A stretch of 64,000 nt of DNA from Paenibacillus rubinfantis (GTDB lineage: Bacteria; Bacillota; Bacilli; Paenibacillales; Paenibacillaceae), in the NCBI RefSeq assembly GCF_001486505.1, contig NZ_LN909059.1, forward strand, positions 94,768 to 158,767. The letters are read 5' to 3'. The first letter of the stretch is position 1. Every line of letters begins with the position of its first letter. The position numbers were made by a program, and so were the translations under genes. A model generated the notes under the pieces. It was given only the letters and a program-made list of their open reading frames with translations. It was not told the DNA's origin and made no database searches. Shown one piece after another: positions 41,536 to 50,192 of this stretch.

Positions 41536-41934
41536 ATGAGAAAAAATACCCTGGACGTGCTTATCTTTATGGCGATGGCTTTTATGTTCGTCGGTGCGCT
41601 GACGAACGGAATCCTCCAATACAATCAAACCTCAAGGACGCTGGATTTAACTTACGATACCGGTCAGAAGTTCGATCGGAACGTCTCAACGACCCGAAAA
41701 ATAACGCCGGAATACACCGTTACTGGTGCGCAGGTCCTCCAATCCATCAACCTAATTGCAGATATTGGCTGCAACATTATCGTTAGGAGCGGGGCAAGCC
41801 AAGCGACGTTTTTACCGACGTTAGACATACATAATACGAACGTTTCGATTGTAAATCTCTCGCGGACCTATAAACCGACTTATAACCGCGGAGCGGACGG
41901 ATCATTGACAAGTATAGTTTTTGTGATGCAGTAA
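41536..41934 (+). CDS. Pilin-like protein 2
   Basis: 132 residues. One helix (TLDVLIFMAMAFMFVGALTNGIL) is followed by an ectodomain with YTVTGAQVLQSINLIADIG and the same ending as pilin-like protein 1 (SLTSIVFVMQ versus MVRGIVFVQT). It is clearly a paralogue of the preceding gene. It may be a minor subunit. GGGGG precedes the ATG. Confidence 0.62.
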   Translation: MRKNTLDVLIFMAMAFMFVGALTNGILQYNQTSRTLDLTYDTGQKFDRNVSTTRKITPEYTVTGAQVLQSINLIADIGCNIIVRSGASQATFLPTLDIHNTNVSIVNLSRTYKPTYNRGADGSLTSIVFVMQ

Positions 41935-41942
41935 GGGGGAGC

Positions 41943-42497
41943 ATGATGAACTACTTCGGAAAGGTCTATGTCGCAATCCTCGCTGCGTTGGTTCTGTATC
42001 TATGGCCGGCATCCGAGACGTATGAGAGGCAGGATGATGTTTCGTATATGCTTGCCTTCAAAGCCGTAACGAATTTCGTGGATGCTGCCCGCGACAAAGG
42101 GTATATTACGCCCCAGGCATACAACGACTTCATTAACGAGCTCCTGCTGACCGGAAACAGCTACGATGTTCAGTTAGAGCATTATCATAAAAGGTACAAT
42201 CCGGTTTATACGGATCCGGCGAATCCGGCGACATTCCAGAACAAATTTAACGTTGATTATGAGGGTTTCTATACCAATCAGATTATGGCCATTCTTTTTC
42301 CAAAAAACACGTTACCCAAAAATTCAGAAGCACGGAAGTACAAAATGTCGGTCGGCGATTATTTCAGTGTCAAGGTGACCAACAAAAACAGGACGAATGC
42401 AACGATCATCCGAGATATGCTTAATTTCGGGGACTCGGCTTCAAATACTCGAATCTATGTTCCATATGGGGGAATGGTGATGAATGAAGATTACTAA
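41943..42497 (+). CDS. TadE-like single-pass protein
   Basis: 184 residues. An N-terminal helix (VYVAILAALVLYLWPA) leads to an extracellular domain (MLAFKAVTNFVDAARDKGYIT, TGNSYDVQLEHYHKRY, VGDYFSVKV). It resembles minor pseudopilins and TadE-type subunits in layout only. Two adjacent ATGs (41943 and 41946) are possible starts. It overlaps the next gene by 14 bases. Confidence 0.55.
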   Translation: MMNYFGKVYVAILAALVLYLWPASETYERQDDVSYMLAFKAVTNFVDAARDKGYITPQAYNDFINELLLTGNSYDVQLEHYHKRYNPVYTDPANPATFQNKFNVDYEGFYTNQIMAILFPKNTLPKNSEARKYKMSVGDYFSVKVTNKNRTNATIIRDMLNFGDSASNTRIYVPYGGMVMNEDY

Positions 42498-43512
42498 TTT
42501 CATCATTATTTTCGTTGTCATTATGCTCCCATTCCAATACATCAACAACCACAAGACGAATTCGGCGAGACTGACGCTTGAAAAGCAGGTTCTTTACGAC
42601 GCGGCCATAGACGCTGCAGTACGGGATGCGGCAAGGGCTTTGGATTTCAATGTAAATCAAAATTATGAAGTCCAGTATCAATCCCGAAAAAACATCAGGG
42701 TCAACCCGAGTGAGGCGATTAAAGCCTTCTGGAACACTCTTTTCCTCAACTTCGAGATCAAGGACGATCGGGTTATGCAGGGAGTTCTAAAGCGTTACGT
42801 GCCGGCTTTGGTCATTATTGGCTACGACGGTTCCTATTCCTATGCCATGGAACGGTATCGGAATGCGGCAAACGTGACGGAAATGGAGCACCTGCTTCAG
42901 CCGAAGAAGCCGTATGCCTATTCCGACTCAGCTGGAAACAGCATTTCCTTTACGCTGGACGACTTCGTATCCGTTTATGTTCGCAGCACGAATACTTGGC
43001 ATTACGGGAGAAGAGCAGAGGTCGCGCCCCAATGCCCAACGGTTGCTTTATTACAGAATGCTGACTTGTTTGATCAAGTGCGCAGGGCAACAATCGTAAA
43101 GTCGATTCAGAGCGATATTGAATATCACATCAACTATTACAATGAACATGCGACACGATATGGGATATCCTATACGTTCACGCTGCCGAGTATCCCGGAT
43201 GAGGCATGGAACAACTCCATCGAAGACGTTGGCGTATTGGCATTCATTCAGGGACTCCCGCTCGGACATACAACGTACAATCATTATGCCTTTGGCGGTG
43301 CTAGGCTTGTGAAAAAGCCTGAAATAAGGGCTGTCACTCGCAACTCGAACGGAGTCAAATATTACTTTAAGAATGAATGCTCCAGCTACTTCACCAATGC
43401 GCATTACACCTTGCAAGAAACGTTCACGAGCGAGAGGGAAGCGGCAGAAGCTGGATACCATCCGTTAAGTTGTAGTAACCCAAGTCTTATCACCCATCCG
43501 CACACGCCATAA
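42484..43512 (+). CDS. TadE-like protein with large ectodomain
   Basis: 342 residues. A hydrophobic start (ITNFIIIFVVIMLPFQYI) is followed by VLYDAAIDAAVRDAARALDF, a helix typical after a pilin-like anchor. A large extracellular part (about 70-340) has four Cys residues, including ECSSYF and PLSCSNPS near the end that could form disulphides. Probably a minor pilin or tip adaptor. Co-translated with the upstream gene. Confidence 0.55.
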   Translation: MKITNFIIIFVVIMLPFQYINNHKTNSARLTLEKQVLYDAAIDAAVRDAARALDFNVNQNYEVQYQSRKNIRVNPSEAIKAFWNTLFLNFEIKDDRVMQGVLKRYVPALVIIGYDGSYSYAMERYRNAANVTEMEHLLQPKKPYAYSDSAGNSISFTLDDFVSVYVRSTNTWHYGRRAEVAPQCPTVALLQNADLFDQVRRATIVKSIQSDIEYHINYYNEHATRYGISYTFTLPSIPDEAWNNSIEDVGVLAFIQGLPLGHTTYNHYAFGGARLVKKPEIRAVTRNSNGVKYYFKNECSSYFTNAHYTLQETFTSEREAAEAGYHPLSCSNPSLITHPHTP

Positions 43513-43598
43513 TAGCACGAAAAATTTTGGAGAAATTCAATCTGGTAGTAAAATTATACTATAAAGGTAATTTCATGAATGATTGAGGAGGAGCTCGT

Positions 43599-44774
43599 AT
43601 GAAGAAGAAAATTACGATTTTTACTTTGGCGGCAGCGCTGATCTTTTCAGCTGTAATCTGGCAGAAAGGTGAGCACTCGGCTAATGCGGCAGCGGCCTCG
43701 TTCCCCGATATAAAAGGACATTGGGCAGAACAAAGCATTAAAGAAGCAGTTGCGAAGGGTTACGTCAATGGATATCCGGACGGCACGTTCGGCCCGAACA
43801 ACACGCTGTCGCGTGCGGAGTTCGTGAAAATGATCGTCGCTGCTCTCGGGATAAAAGTCAGCGATAACGCCGGCGGAGCTTGGTACAAACCATATTTTGA
43901 TGCGGCGACGGCGGAAGGGATCTACGTGAATGGGGATTTCGCCTCCAATGACTTCAACAAAGCGATGCCGCGTGTCGAAATGTCGAAGGTAGGCGTTCGT
44001 GCACTGGGCGAAAAGAACGTACAGGCAAAAGAGTGGATGTACCGCGCTACGAAACAGGGACTCATCCACGGTACGGCGCCGGGCGTTTTGTCCCCGGACG
44101 GAACAACAACACGCGCGCAAGCAATCACCGTTATTGAACGAATTCTTTCGGTGAAAGATGGAAAGAAACTTCCTGTCGATAAGTATGCTGTTAGCGCAGC
44201 AGAGCTCTATTGGCACAAGACAAATATCTTCTCGGTAGCACCTGAAATGTTTGATCGACCGGAGAACTACAAGCAAGGTGTTACAAACGGGGGGATGAAT
44301 TCATGGAAAGAATCTCTGTTAACCTTAACCACGCCTGACGGAAAATATAAAGGGGAAGTTGAACAGTTGGTCGTAATTGATATGGCCGACCCGAAAGATC
44401 CAAACAGGAAACTTCTCCCGCCAATCAAGGAGCTTTCTTGGGCATCCTTCTCAACGATTCAAAAATTGCAAGAGGTAAGTGACGACTACATTATTCTATT
44501 AAAGACGAAAGACATCTTTAATAAAGACACGAAACTCTACGGCAAAGGCTTGAGAATAATGTTTGGTGGATTTGTGGAAGACGAGACCGGGAAAACGAAA
44601 AATTCACCACAACAACTAGTACATGGGGAAGAATCGCTGAACGCTTATATAGTCTCGAAGTCGAAATACAGCGTCGATAGGTCAGGATCCCTTCGAATCA
44701 ATATTGAGGCGCCAGGGAAACCGGGAGCCCCCTTCACTAATGAGACTATCGTAAGGTCATACTTCGATAAGTAA
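43599..44774 (+). CDS. SLH-domain exported protein
   Basis: 391 residues. A signal peptide (ITIFTLAAALIFSAVIWQ, cleavage near SANAAA) is followed by three SLH repeats (about 35-175: FPDIKGHWAEQSIKEAVAKG, YPDGTFGPNNTLSRAEFVKM, then two more degenerate ones). SLH repeats bind pyruvylated wall polysaccharide. The C-terminal 210 residues are a domain I do not recognise. Placed after the pilin-like genes, it may anchor the apparatus in the envelope. GAGGAGGAG upstream. Confidence 0.82.
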   Translation: MKKKITIFTLAAALIFSAVIWQKGEHSANAAAASFPDIKGHWAEQSIKEAVAKGYVNGYPDGTFGPNNTLSRAEFVKMIVAALGIKVSDNAGGAWYKPYFDAATAEGIYVNGDFASNDFNKAMPRVEMSKVGVRALGEKNVQAKEWMYRATKQGLIHGTAPGVLSPDGTTTRAQAITVIERILSVKDGKKLPVDKYAVSAAELYWHKTNIFSVAPEMFDRPENYKQGVTNGGMNSWKESLLTLTTPDGKYKGEVEQLVVIDMADPKDPNRKLLPPIKELSWASFSTIQKLQEVSDDYIILLKTKDIFNKDTKLYGKGLRIMFGGFVEDETGKTKNSPQQLVHGEESLNAYIVSKSKYSVDRSGSLRINIEAPGKPGAPFTNETIVRSYFDK

Positions 44775-44787
44775 GGGATGGTTCACG

Positions 44788-47700
44788 TTGAGAAAATCCA
44801 TTGCCATTATGATGATCGTCTCCCTCCTAACACCATTGTTAGGGGGGATCATACAAATTGAAACTGCAAATGCGGCACCGGCTGGGACTGAAGTGAAGTA
44901 TAACCTGATCGACGATCCGAGCGATTATGAGTATGGGGGCTTAATATTTTCAGTAAACAAATCGAAAAACACTGCGCCTATACAGATCACAGCTCCGGCC
45001 GGTAAAGTCATTAAGTCCTTGATGATTTACGGTTTGGATGGAGAACCACTAAGGAGTGTAAAAGGGTTCACCCCAGGATCAAAAAGTTTTAATGGCACCG
45101 AAACATTTCAAGGAACAAGGCTGAGGGTTCAATCTTTGGATAATGGTCATTACGGAACGATCTACTATTGGGATAGGAGAAGTGGAAGCAACAACTGGAA
45201 CGCTTCAAACGAACAATTCTCTTCGGATAGTGATGATTGTGGGAGACCTGGTGTTCCTGACGACGAATTTGGATTGCGTAAATTCCCTGGTTGTACTGAT
45301 AATCGCTTGGAGTCCAAGATACCACTGACAAATGGTTTCTTTCTAACACAGGAAGAGGATAATTCCCCCGGTAAGTTTTGGATTCCAAACAAGGCGGTTT
45401 CTCCGGCAGCAGGCGATTTGGATGTCGATTACACTGAAATTAAAACAAGAAACGCTATCGGTGTAACCTTGCACGACAGAGCTTGTACCCACGATCCGAC
45501 GACAAGCTTCTTAGGGGTTAAATATCCGAGCGAGATCGGGGATTCACTCTCGCTTCGTTACAGCCAATCGTTCGAGTCATTCCCGTTTGATACAACTGGC
45601 GATAAACAGTACAAGGACTGGGCAGCACCAGGGGCTAGACAGATATGGTATTGTGCAAAATTTGAAGCCGACTTCTACTCATATACCTATATGTATCAGG
45701 ACAAGAAAATATATGTGGAGTATCAAGATGAGGATACTCCTCCGGGCGGCGGTGGCGATCCGGGCGGCGGTACGGGCGGCGGAAGCGGAAGTTGCTCTTG
45801 GACAATTGCATCCCCAAGCCAAGGTTCTTCTCCGCAAACCAGTTATATGAATCCCAATGCAACCGGAGTCATACGGGCCGACAACAGGGGGAATGAAAGA
45901 TTTAATGTATTGCAAGGGATTCCTACGTCAGAGACCTTATATGCGAACGTGTTCGCGAATAATTATATCTTTCAACATACATTCGCCAATATGTCCGGTA
46001 AGGTTAACTACTCGTGCAGTGTAGATGTTACCTATGTTCTAAACTGGAAAGTAAAGCAACCCGATAAATGCGATGCCGAAGGAAACTGCACACCACAACC
46101 GGATAAGCCGATGACGGAGACAACCACTAGGACTTACACGTTTACATTGCAACGGGACTATTCCTATTGGGAGATTAAGAATATTGAAGTTTACGGCATA
46201 GATAGGGCTAGTGTATCAAACTACGCCTTGCCGAGCGGCGGAACCGTATTCTTGTACCCAACGGGATATTCGGCACCGACATTATCAACCACGCATAGCT
46301 CCAGTGCATCGGATCATGTGCGGCCGAAAAATACCGGAACGATTTCGTACAACCCGCCAGCTATCAATGGGGGCTATTCGAAGCCATCACCACCAAATGA
46401 TCAATCGAAATTAAAGTCGATGGCTGAGTCACAAACTGGGGATTCGGACGTTCGCAATGATACTGTAACTTTTAACGGCTCGACCATAATGAACGGAAAC
46501 TGGACAACAAAGACCGGGCCGACTCCGGGTAAGATTCCCGCTCCGTCAACGATAGGTGCAAACGTGCTGTACAGCAGCGGCCTGAACATCAGTAGTTCAT
46601 TAACGAACGCTAACAACACGCCGAGCAGTGGGACCATCTACTATGATATTGTGCCAGGGTACGTGAACGGGGGAAGCGATAAGCAGTTTTCGATTAACGG
46701 GATTAACACCGTTACGGTCCATACGCCAGTCGTCAACTACTCGTCGGTCTCGAATGACAGTGCGCATAATCAAAAAACCGTCCCGACCGCGGGGAGAAGC
46801 GCCCTGATTCTCGATCGGCCGTTTACTGTGACCATCCCGACTTCGGGTCAGCATCAAAACTACTTGAACTACGGGAATCGGGACTACGCAAAGTGGACAA
46901 GGGATCGCCAGGTGCGCTTTGAATTCGGAGTGCTGACAGCTCCGAACGATAATTCGACGTATATCCCTCCCGGTACATGGATCTCGTTCCCGGCAGGACA
47001 AGCAACGCGGACGTTCTATCTTCCTGTATGGGTGGACGAGGGCTATTACAACATCTACACTCGAACGATCGCTGAAAATGCACCATCGAGCTTCACAACG
47101 GAAACGGATGCGAATATGAACCTGCAAAATCACGTTGCGACGCGTACTTTGCCGGTTGAAGTCATTGGCCGCATTTATGATTTTCGCGTAACCGACATTG
47201 CGGATTTCAACTGGGAAACGGTTTTCCGTACGGCTCAAGGGAGCAGTAACCCGAGAGGCAATTATTATCCCGTCGGTGAAAACGGGATTGATGGCGCGCC
47301 GAATGGCAGAGTATTCCCCTATGAGTTGCCGATTCGCCGGGGCAGCCACCCCGCGCAGGGCTATAAAAACGTCGCGGTTAAAATGGGCTATCATTTCAAG
47401 TTTGACGTGAAGACGAAGGGGAATATGTTCGGTACCTATGACTCGGTACGGGTTGTCCCAAGGTTCTACTTCGTCGATATGAATGGCAACCGGCAGGAAG
47501 TTGATTTGTACTACCATACCGAAAATCAAAAGTTCATCCGGATCGGCTCGGCTGCAGACCTCCAGAAACGGTATGTGACTCTTGATGCTCGATTACGGAA
47601 TGTCCCGCAGTCAACGATTTCAAATACGGCCGGCACCCTCTACGATCTATTCGCGTCGTCCTCCGGCTGGAGTATGAGCAGGTCACAGTACATTACCGAC

Positions 47701-48195
47701 TACCTCGCAGCGGCCAAAAAAGGGACGGTGACGGGCGGTTACGACGTTAACCTGCTTACGGCTCCACTCCGGACGTTCATCGGTGGTTATGATGTACCTT
47801 CCGGGGTGAGCTCGGCTCGTAAAAATGCGGCGGTGCAACAGTGGTATGGAGAGTATAGCATTCCAGCTCAAACATATGTCGTTCCGAAAGGCACGAACCT
47901 TGCGGAATACGGCAGGAAAAACAAGCTGGACGAGAAAGCCCCAATCTTCCTGAAAAAAGGATTTATTATCGTAAATTTTGACCTTATGACGATTCGCAAC
48001 GGCAATCTGAACAGCCCGCACCTGCAGTACATTAACACCGGGATCAGCGCCGCGAACCAATGGCGGCGCGAAGGATTCAACCATCAATTTACCGATCCAT
48101 ATGGGCTTACCGTCAACCTTATTGATGGGGACGTAATTCTCTATCACGCCGATAAATCATCCAACGATGATCTCGGGGCGGGAGGCACTCATTAA
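44788..48195 (+). CDS. Very large exported protein, candidate tip or adhesin
   Basis: 1135 residues. A signal peptide (IMMIVSLLTPLLGGIIQIE, near NAAPA) precedes an N-terminal domain, a Gly-rich linker around residue 320 (PPGGGGDPGGGTGGG), and long beta-rich regions rich in Tyr, Asn and Thr. No SLH repeat, LPxTG or transmembrane tail is visible, so attachment is probably through the SLH protein encoded just upstream or the pilin-like subunits. I do not recognise a catalytic domain. TTG start after AAGGGA. Adhesin or tip role is inferred from size and position. Confidence 0.62.
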   Translation: MRKSIAIMMIVSLLTPLLGGIIQIETANAAPAGTEVKYNLIDDPSDYEYGGLIFSVNKSKNTAPIQITAPAGKVIKSLMIYGLDGEPLRSVKGFTPGSKSFNGTETFQGTRLRVQSLDNGHYGTIYYWDRRSGSNNWNASNEQFSSDSDDCGRPGVPDDEFGLRKFPGCTDNRLESKIPLTNGFFLTQEEDNSPGKFWIPNKAVSPAAGDLDVDYTEIKTRNAIGVTLHDRACTHDPTTSFLGVKYPSEIGDSLSLRYSQSFESFPFDTTGDKQYKDWAAPGARQIWYCAKFEADFYSYTYMYQDKKIYVEYQDEDTPPGGGGDPGGGTGGGSGSCSWTIASPSQGSSPQTSYMNPNATGVIRADNRGNERFNVLQGIPTSETLYANVFANNYIFQHTFANMSGKVNYSCSVDVTYVLNWKVKQPDKCDAEGNCTPQPDKPMTETTTRTYTFTLQRDYSYWEIKNIEVYGIDRASVSNYALPSGGTVFLYPTGYSAPTLSTTHSSSASDHVRPKNTGTISYNPPAINGGYSKPSPPNDQSKLKSMAESQTGDSDVRNDTVTFNGSTIMNGNWTTKTGPTPGKIPAPSTIGANVLYSSGLNISSSLTNANNTPSSGTIYYDIVPGYVNGGSDKQFSINGINTVTVHTPVVNYSSVSNDSAHNQKTVPTAGRSALILDRPFTVTIPTSGQHQNYLNYGNRDYAKWTRDRQVRFEFGVLTAPNDNSTYIPPGTWISFPAGQATRTFYLPVWVDEGYYNIYTRTIAENAPSSFTTETDANMNLQNHVATRTLPVEVIGRIYDFRVTDIADFNWETVFRTAQGSSNPRGNYYPVGENGIDGAPNGRVFPYELPIRRGSHPAQGYKNVAVKMGYHFKFDVKTKGNMFGTYDSVRVVPRFYFVDMNGNRQEVDLYYHTENQKFIRIGSAADLQKRYVTLDARLRNVPQSTISNTAGTLYDLFASSSGWSMSRSQYITDYLAAAKKGTVTGGYDVNLLTAPLRTFIGGYDVPSGVSSARKNAAVQQWYGEYSIPAQTYVVPKGTNLAEYGRKNKLDEKAPIFLKKGFIIVNFDLMTIRNGNLNSPHLQYINTGISAANQWRREGFNHQFTDPYGLTVNLIDGDVILYHADKSSNDDLGAGGTH

Positions 48196-48208
48196 CAGGG
48201 ACGAAAGG

Positions 48209-48240
48209 AAAGAGCCGTCCGTGAAAACGGATGGCTCTTT
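48209..48240 (+). terminator. Stem-loop after the large exported protein
   Basis: AAAGAGCCGTCCGT pairs with ACGGATGGCTCTTT around GAAA. The T-tail is only three bases, so it may terminate weakly or stabilise the mRNA. It marks the end of the Tad-like operon. Confidence 0.55.
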
Positions 48241-48265
48241 CAATACCTGACGAGAGGAGGAATTT

Positions 48266-49435
48266 ATGTTGTTCCAACAGTTCGCGGGATCACAAGGAGA
48301 TATATTGCTTTCCATCATGATGCTGCCTCTGCTCTTTATTATTTGGAGCCTTACGAACAGAATGCCAAAGCGTAAGAATACTAAGGCGCATTTACATCTG
48401 ACCGTAACTTTGTCCGCATCCGCGATCTACCATGTATGGATTTCCATGAGTGAACCGTCTGATGCGGGAGCGGGACTTCATATTATGCGGGGGATTTTCC
48501 TTCTCTGTACGTTTTTTGCACTGTTTCTTACTTTCAACGAGATTGCAAAATGGGAGCAGGCTGTCGTATATGCCTCTTGTGTCGTTACCGTATTGATTAG
48601 CGCAGTAGTCCCGCTTCCGGCATTGCAGCCAATCCTCGCGATTTTGCTGGGATGCGCTGCGTGGTACTACCTTGCGCCTGAAATGCCCAACGTAGGAAAG
48701 GCCAAAGCGACCCTGAGCCTATTTCTTGGGGCAGAACTTGTAACACTCATTAACTTATTCATTGGATCGACTGGGGCGGTGGGTTTCATCAATGCCGCAC
48801 TCTTTATTTCGGCATATACGGTACTGATTTCGTTTGTAGCCGATTACCTGGTACAAATCCTACGAGGAACATACGAATCCTCCATTTCAGACCCGTTGAC
48901 GGGTTTATATAACCGTAAGCAGTTTTCAACTTACGTGAAACGGAGTATCGAAAAGGGTGCGGATTTAAAGGTCATTTTTATTGATATCGACAATTTCAAG
49001 AAGTTGAATGATACGTTCGGACATAAGAAAGGGGACGAGGTTCTAAAACAAGTCGCATCCATCATGATGGAGGAGACGGAGGGAGTCGGGGTTGCCGGAC
49101 GGTATGGAGGCGAGGAGATTGTAGCGCTCGTTGTTGAGCCAGGCGTTGATATGGACGAGCTGACAGAATCTATTCGGTCCCGTATCGAGAAAGAAGCCTC
49201 GTTCGACACGTCGCAAGGGGTACATCCCGTGACAGCCAGCATCGGATATTGTCGGTATATCGACGGAATGACTGCAGAAGAGTTGGTTAAGCGTGCGGAT
49301 GAAGCAATGTATGTTGCAAAACGATCCGGAAAGAACCGGGTCGTACAATATGGGGACCAGGCATTCATCGACTACAACACAACAACTGCTGCATCCACCG
49401 CTCAAGGAAAATTACAGGAAGCGGGTGTCAATTAG
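48266..49435 (+). CDS. Membrane GGDEF diguanylate cyclase
   Basis: 389 residues. About six N-terminal helices form an unassigned sensor (LPLLFIIWSLTN, ILAILLGCAAWYYL, LVTLINLFIG and others), then a GGDEF domain from about 210 (DPLTGLYNRKQF, FIDIDNFKKLNDTFGHKKGDEVL) with the active-site loop RYGGEEI. The RxxD inhibitory site five residues upstream is missing (VGVAG), so product inhibition is unlikely. It should make c-di-GMP at the membrane. It overlaps the HD-GYP gene. GAGGAGG upstream. Confidence 0.88.
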   Translation: MLFQQFAGSQGDILLSIMMLPLLFIIWSLTNRMPKRKNTKAHLHLTVTLSASAIYHVWISMSEPSDAGAGLHIMRGIFLLCTFFALFLTFNEIAKWEQAVVYASCVVTVLISAVVPLPALQPILAILLGCAAWYYLAPEMPNVGKAKATLSLFLGAELVTLINLFIGSTGAVGFINAALFISAYTVLISFVADYLVQILRGTYESSISDPLTGLYNRKQFSTYVKRSIEKGADLKVIFIDIDNFKKLNDTFGHKKGDEVLKQVASIMMEETEGVGVAGRYGGEEIVALVVEPGVDMDELTESIRSRIEKEASFDTSQGVHPVTASIGYCRYIDGMTAEELVKRADEAMYVAKRSGKNRVVQYGDQAFIDYNTTTAASTAQGKLQEAGVN

Positions 49436-50103
49436 TGACCAACAATTTAAGGGTGACAGCGGTAAATCGAGCACGACGTTGGAAAGAAAAATCTCTTGAA
49501 CGTCATCTGGACATAATCGACACATTGTTTGCCTGCATTAAATTGCGTGACGAACCAACCGCCGTACACTCTGTCATTATGGCTCATTATTCATTCGAAC
49601 TTGCCCAGATACACGCCCGGGAAGAAGCACTGCTGTATTACGCCGGATCGCTGACGCACGACGTCGGGAAAATTGCTATGAACGATACCATCCTAAAAAG
49701 CGGTCGAAAATTGTCCACCGAGGAGAGACAGCAGTTGTGGGAGCATGTGAGCTGCGGCACAACTCTTCTGAAGGAGCTGGATTTGCCACGGACGGTAATC
49801 GAAATCGCCCAATTCCATCACGAAAGGTTCGATGGAAGCGGATATGTGTCCGGTCTCAAGGGATATGGTATCCCATTGACCGGGCGGATTACGGCCGTCA
49901 GCGATACTTACTCCGCGCTCGTATCCAACCGGCCCTATCAGAATGCCCGCCAAGCGCTTGAAGCACTTGAAATCATGAAGCGGGATTCGCATCTATTTGA
50001 TCCGAACATATTGGAATCCTTCATTGAAATTGTCGAGAGGGAACAGCAGTCTGTGCGGTCAGAAAAAAGCAAAAACCAGCTAATGTTTGTCAAGCCCAAG
50101 TAG
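49435..50103 (+). CDS. HD-GYP c-di-GMP phosphodiesterase
   Basis: 222 residues, a minimal HD-GYP domain with no sensor. YAGSLTHDVGKIAM contains the HD pair, WEHVSCG a further metal His, and HHERFDGSGYVSGL the GYP-region motif (GSGY), followed by RITAVSDTYSALVSNRPY. It should hydrolyse c-di-GMP. The GTG start overlaps the GGDEF stop, so cyclase and hydrolase are made together. The gene is intact; the IS110 element begins somewhere within about 90 bases after its stop. Confidence 0.85.
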   Translation: MTNNLRVTAVNRARRWKEKSLERHLDIIDTLFACIKLRDEPTAVHSVIMAHYSFELAQIHAREEALLYYAGSLTHDVGKIAMNDTILKSGRKLSTEERQQLWEHVSCGTTLLKELDLPRTVIEIAQFHHERFDGSGYVSGLKGYGIPLTGRITAVSDTYSALVSNRPYQNARQALEALEIMKRDSHLFDPNILESFIEIVEREQQSVRSEKSKNQLMFVKPK

Positions 50104-50192
50104 TTGGATTACGTCACAGATACTGATATACTATTTACGAACAACACGAAGAAGCCTCCGTTGGCGCGGACGCTTCTGGGTAAATATGGAAT

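Noticed and set aside
32906..43512. A classical type IV pilus (PilB/PilC/PilA) locus
   Set aside because: The SAF protein, CpaE-like proteins and TadA-type ATPase fit Tad better; no PilM/N/O, no prepilin peptidase and no canonical prepilin site were found.
46600..47529. 309-residue minus-strand ORF
   Set aside because: Shadow of the large exported protein, which has a signal peptide and a good start; the antisense translation is rich in Arg, His and Ile and has no motif.
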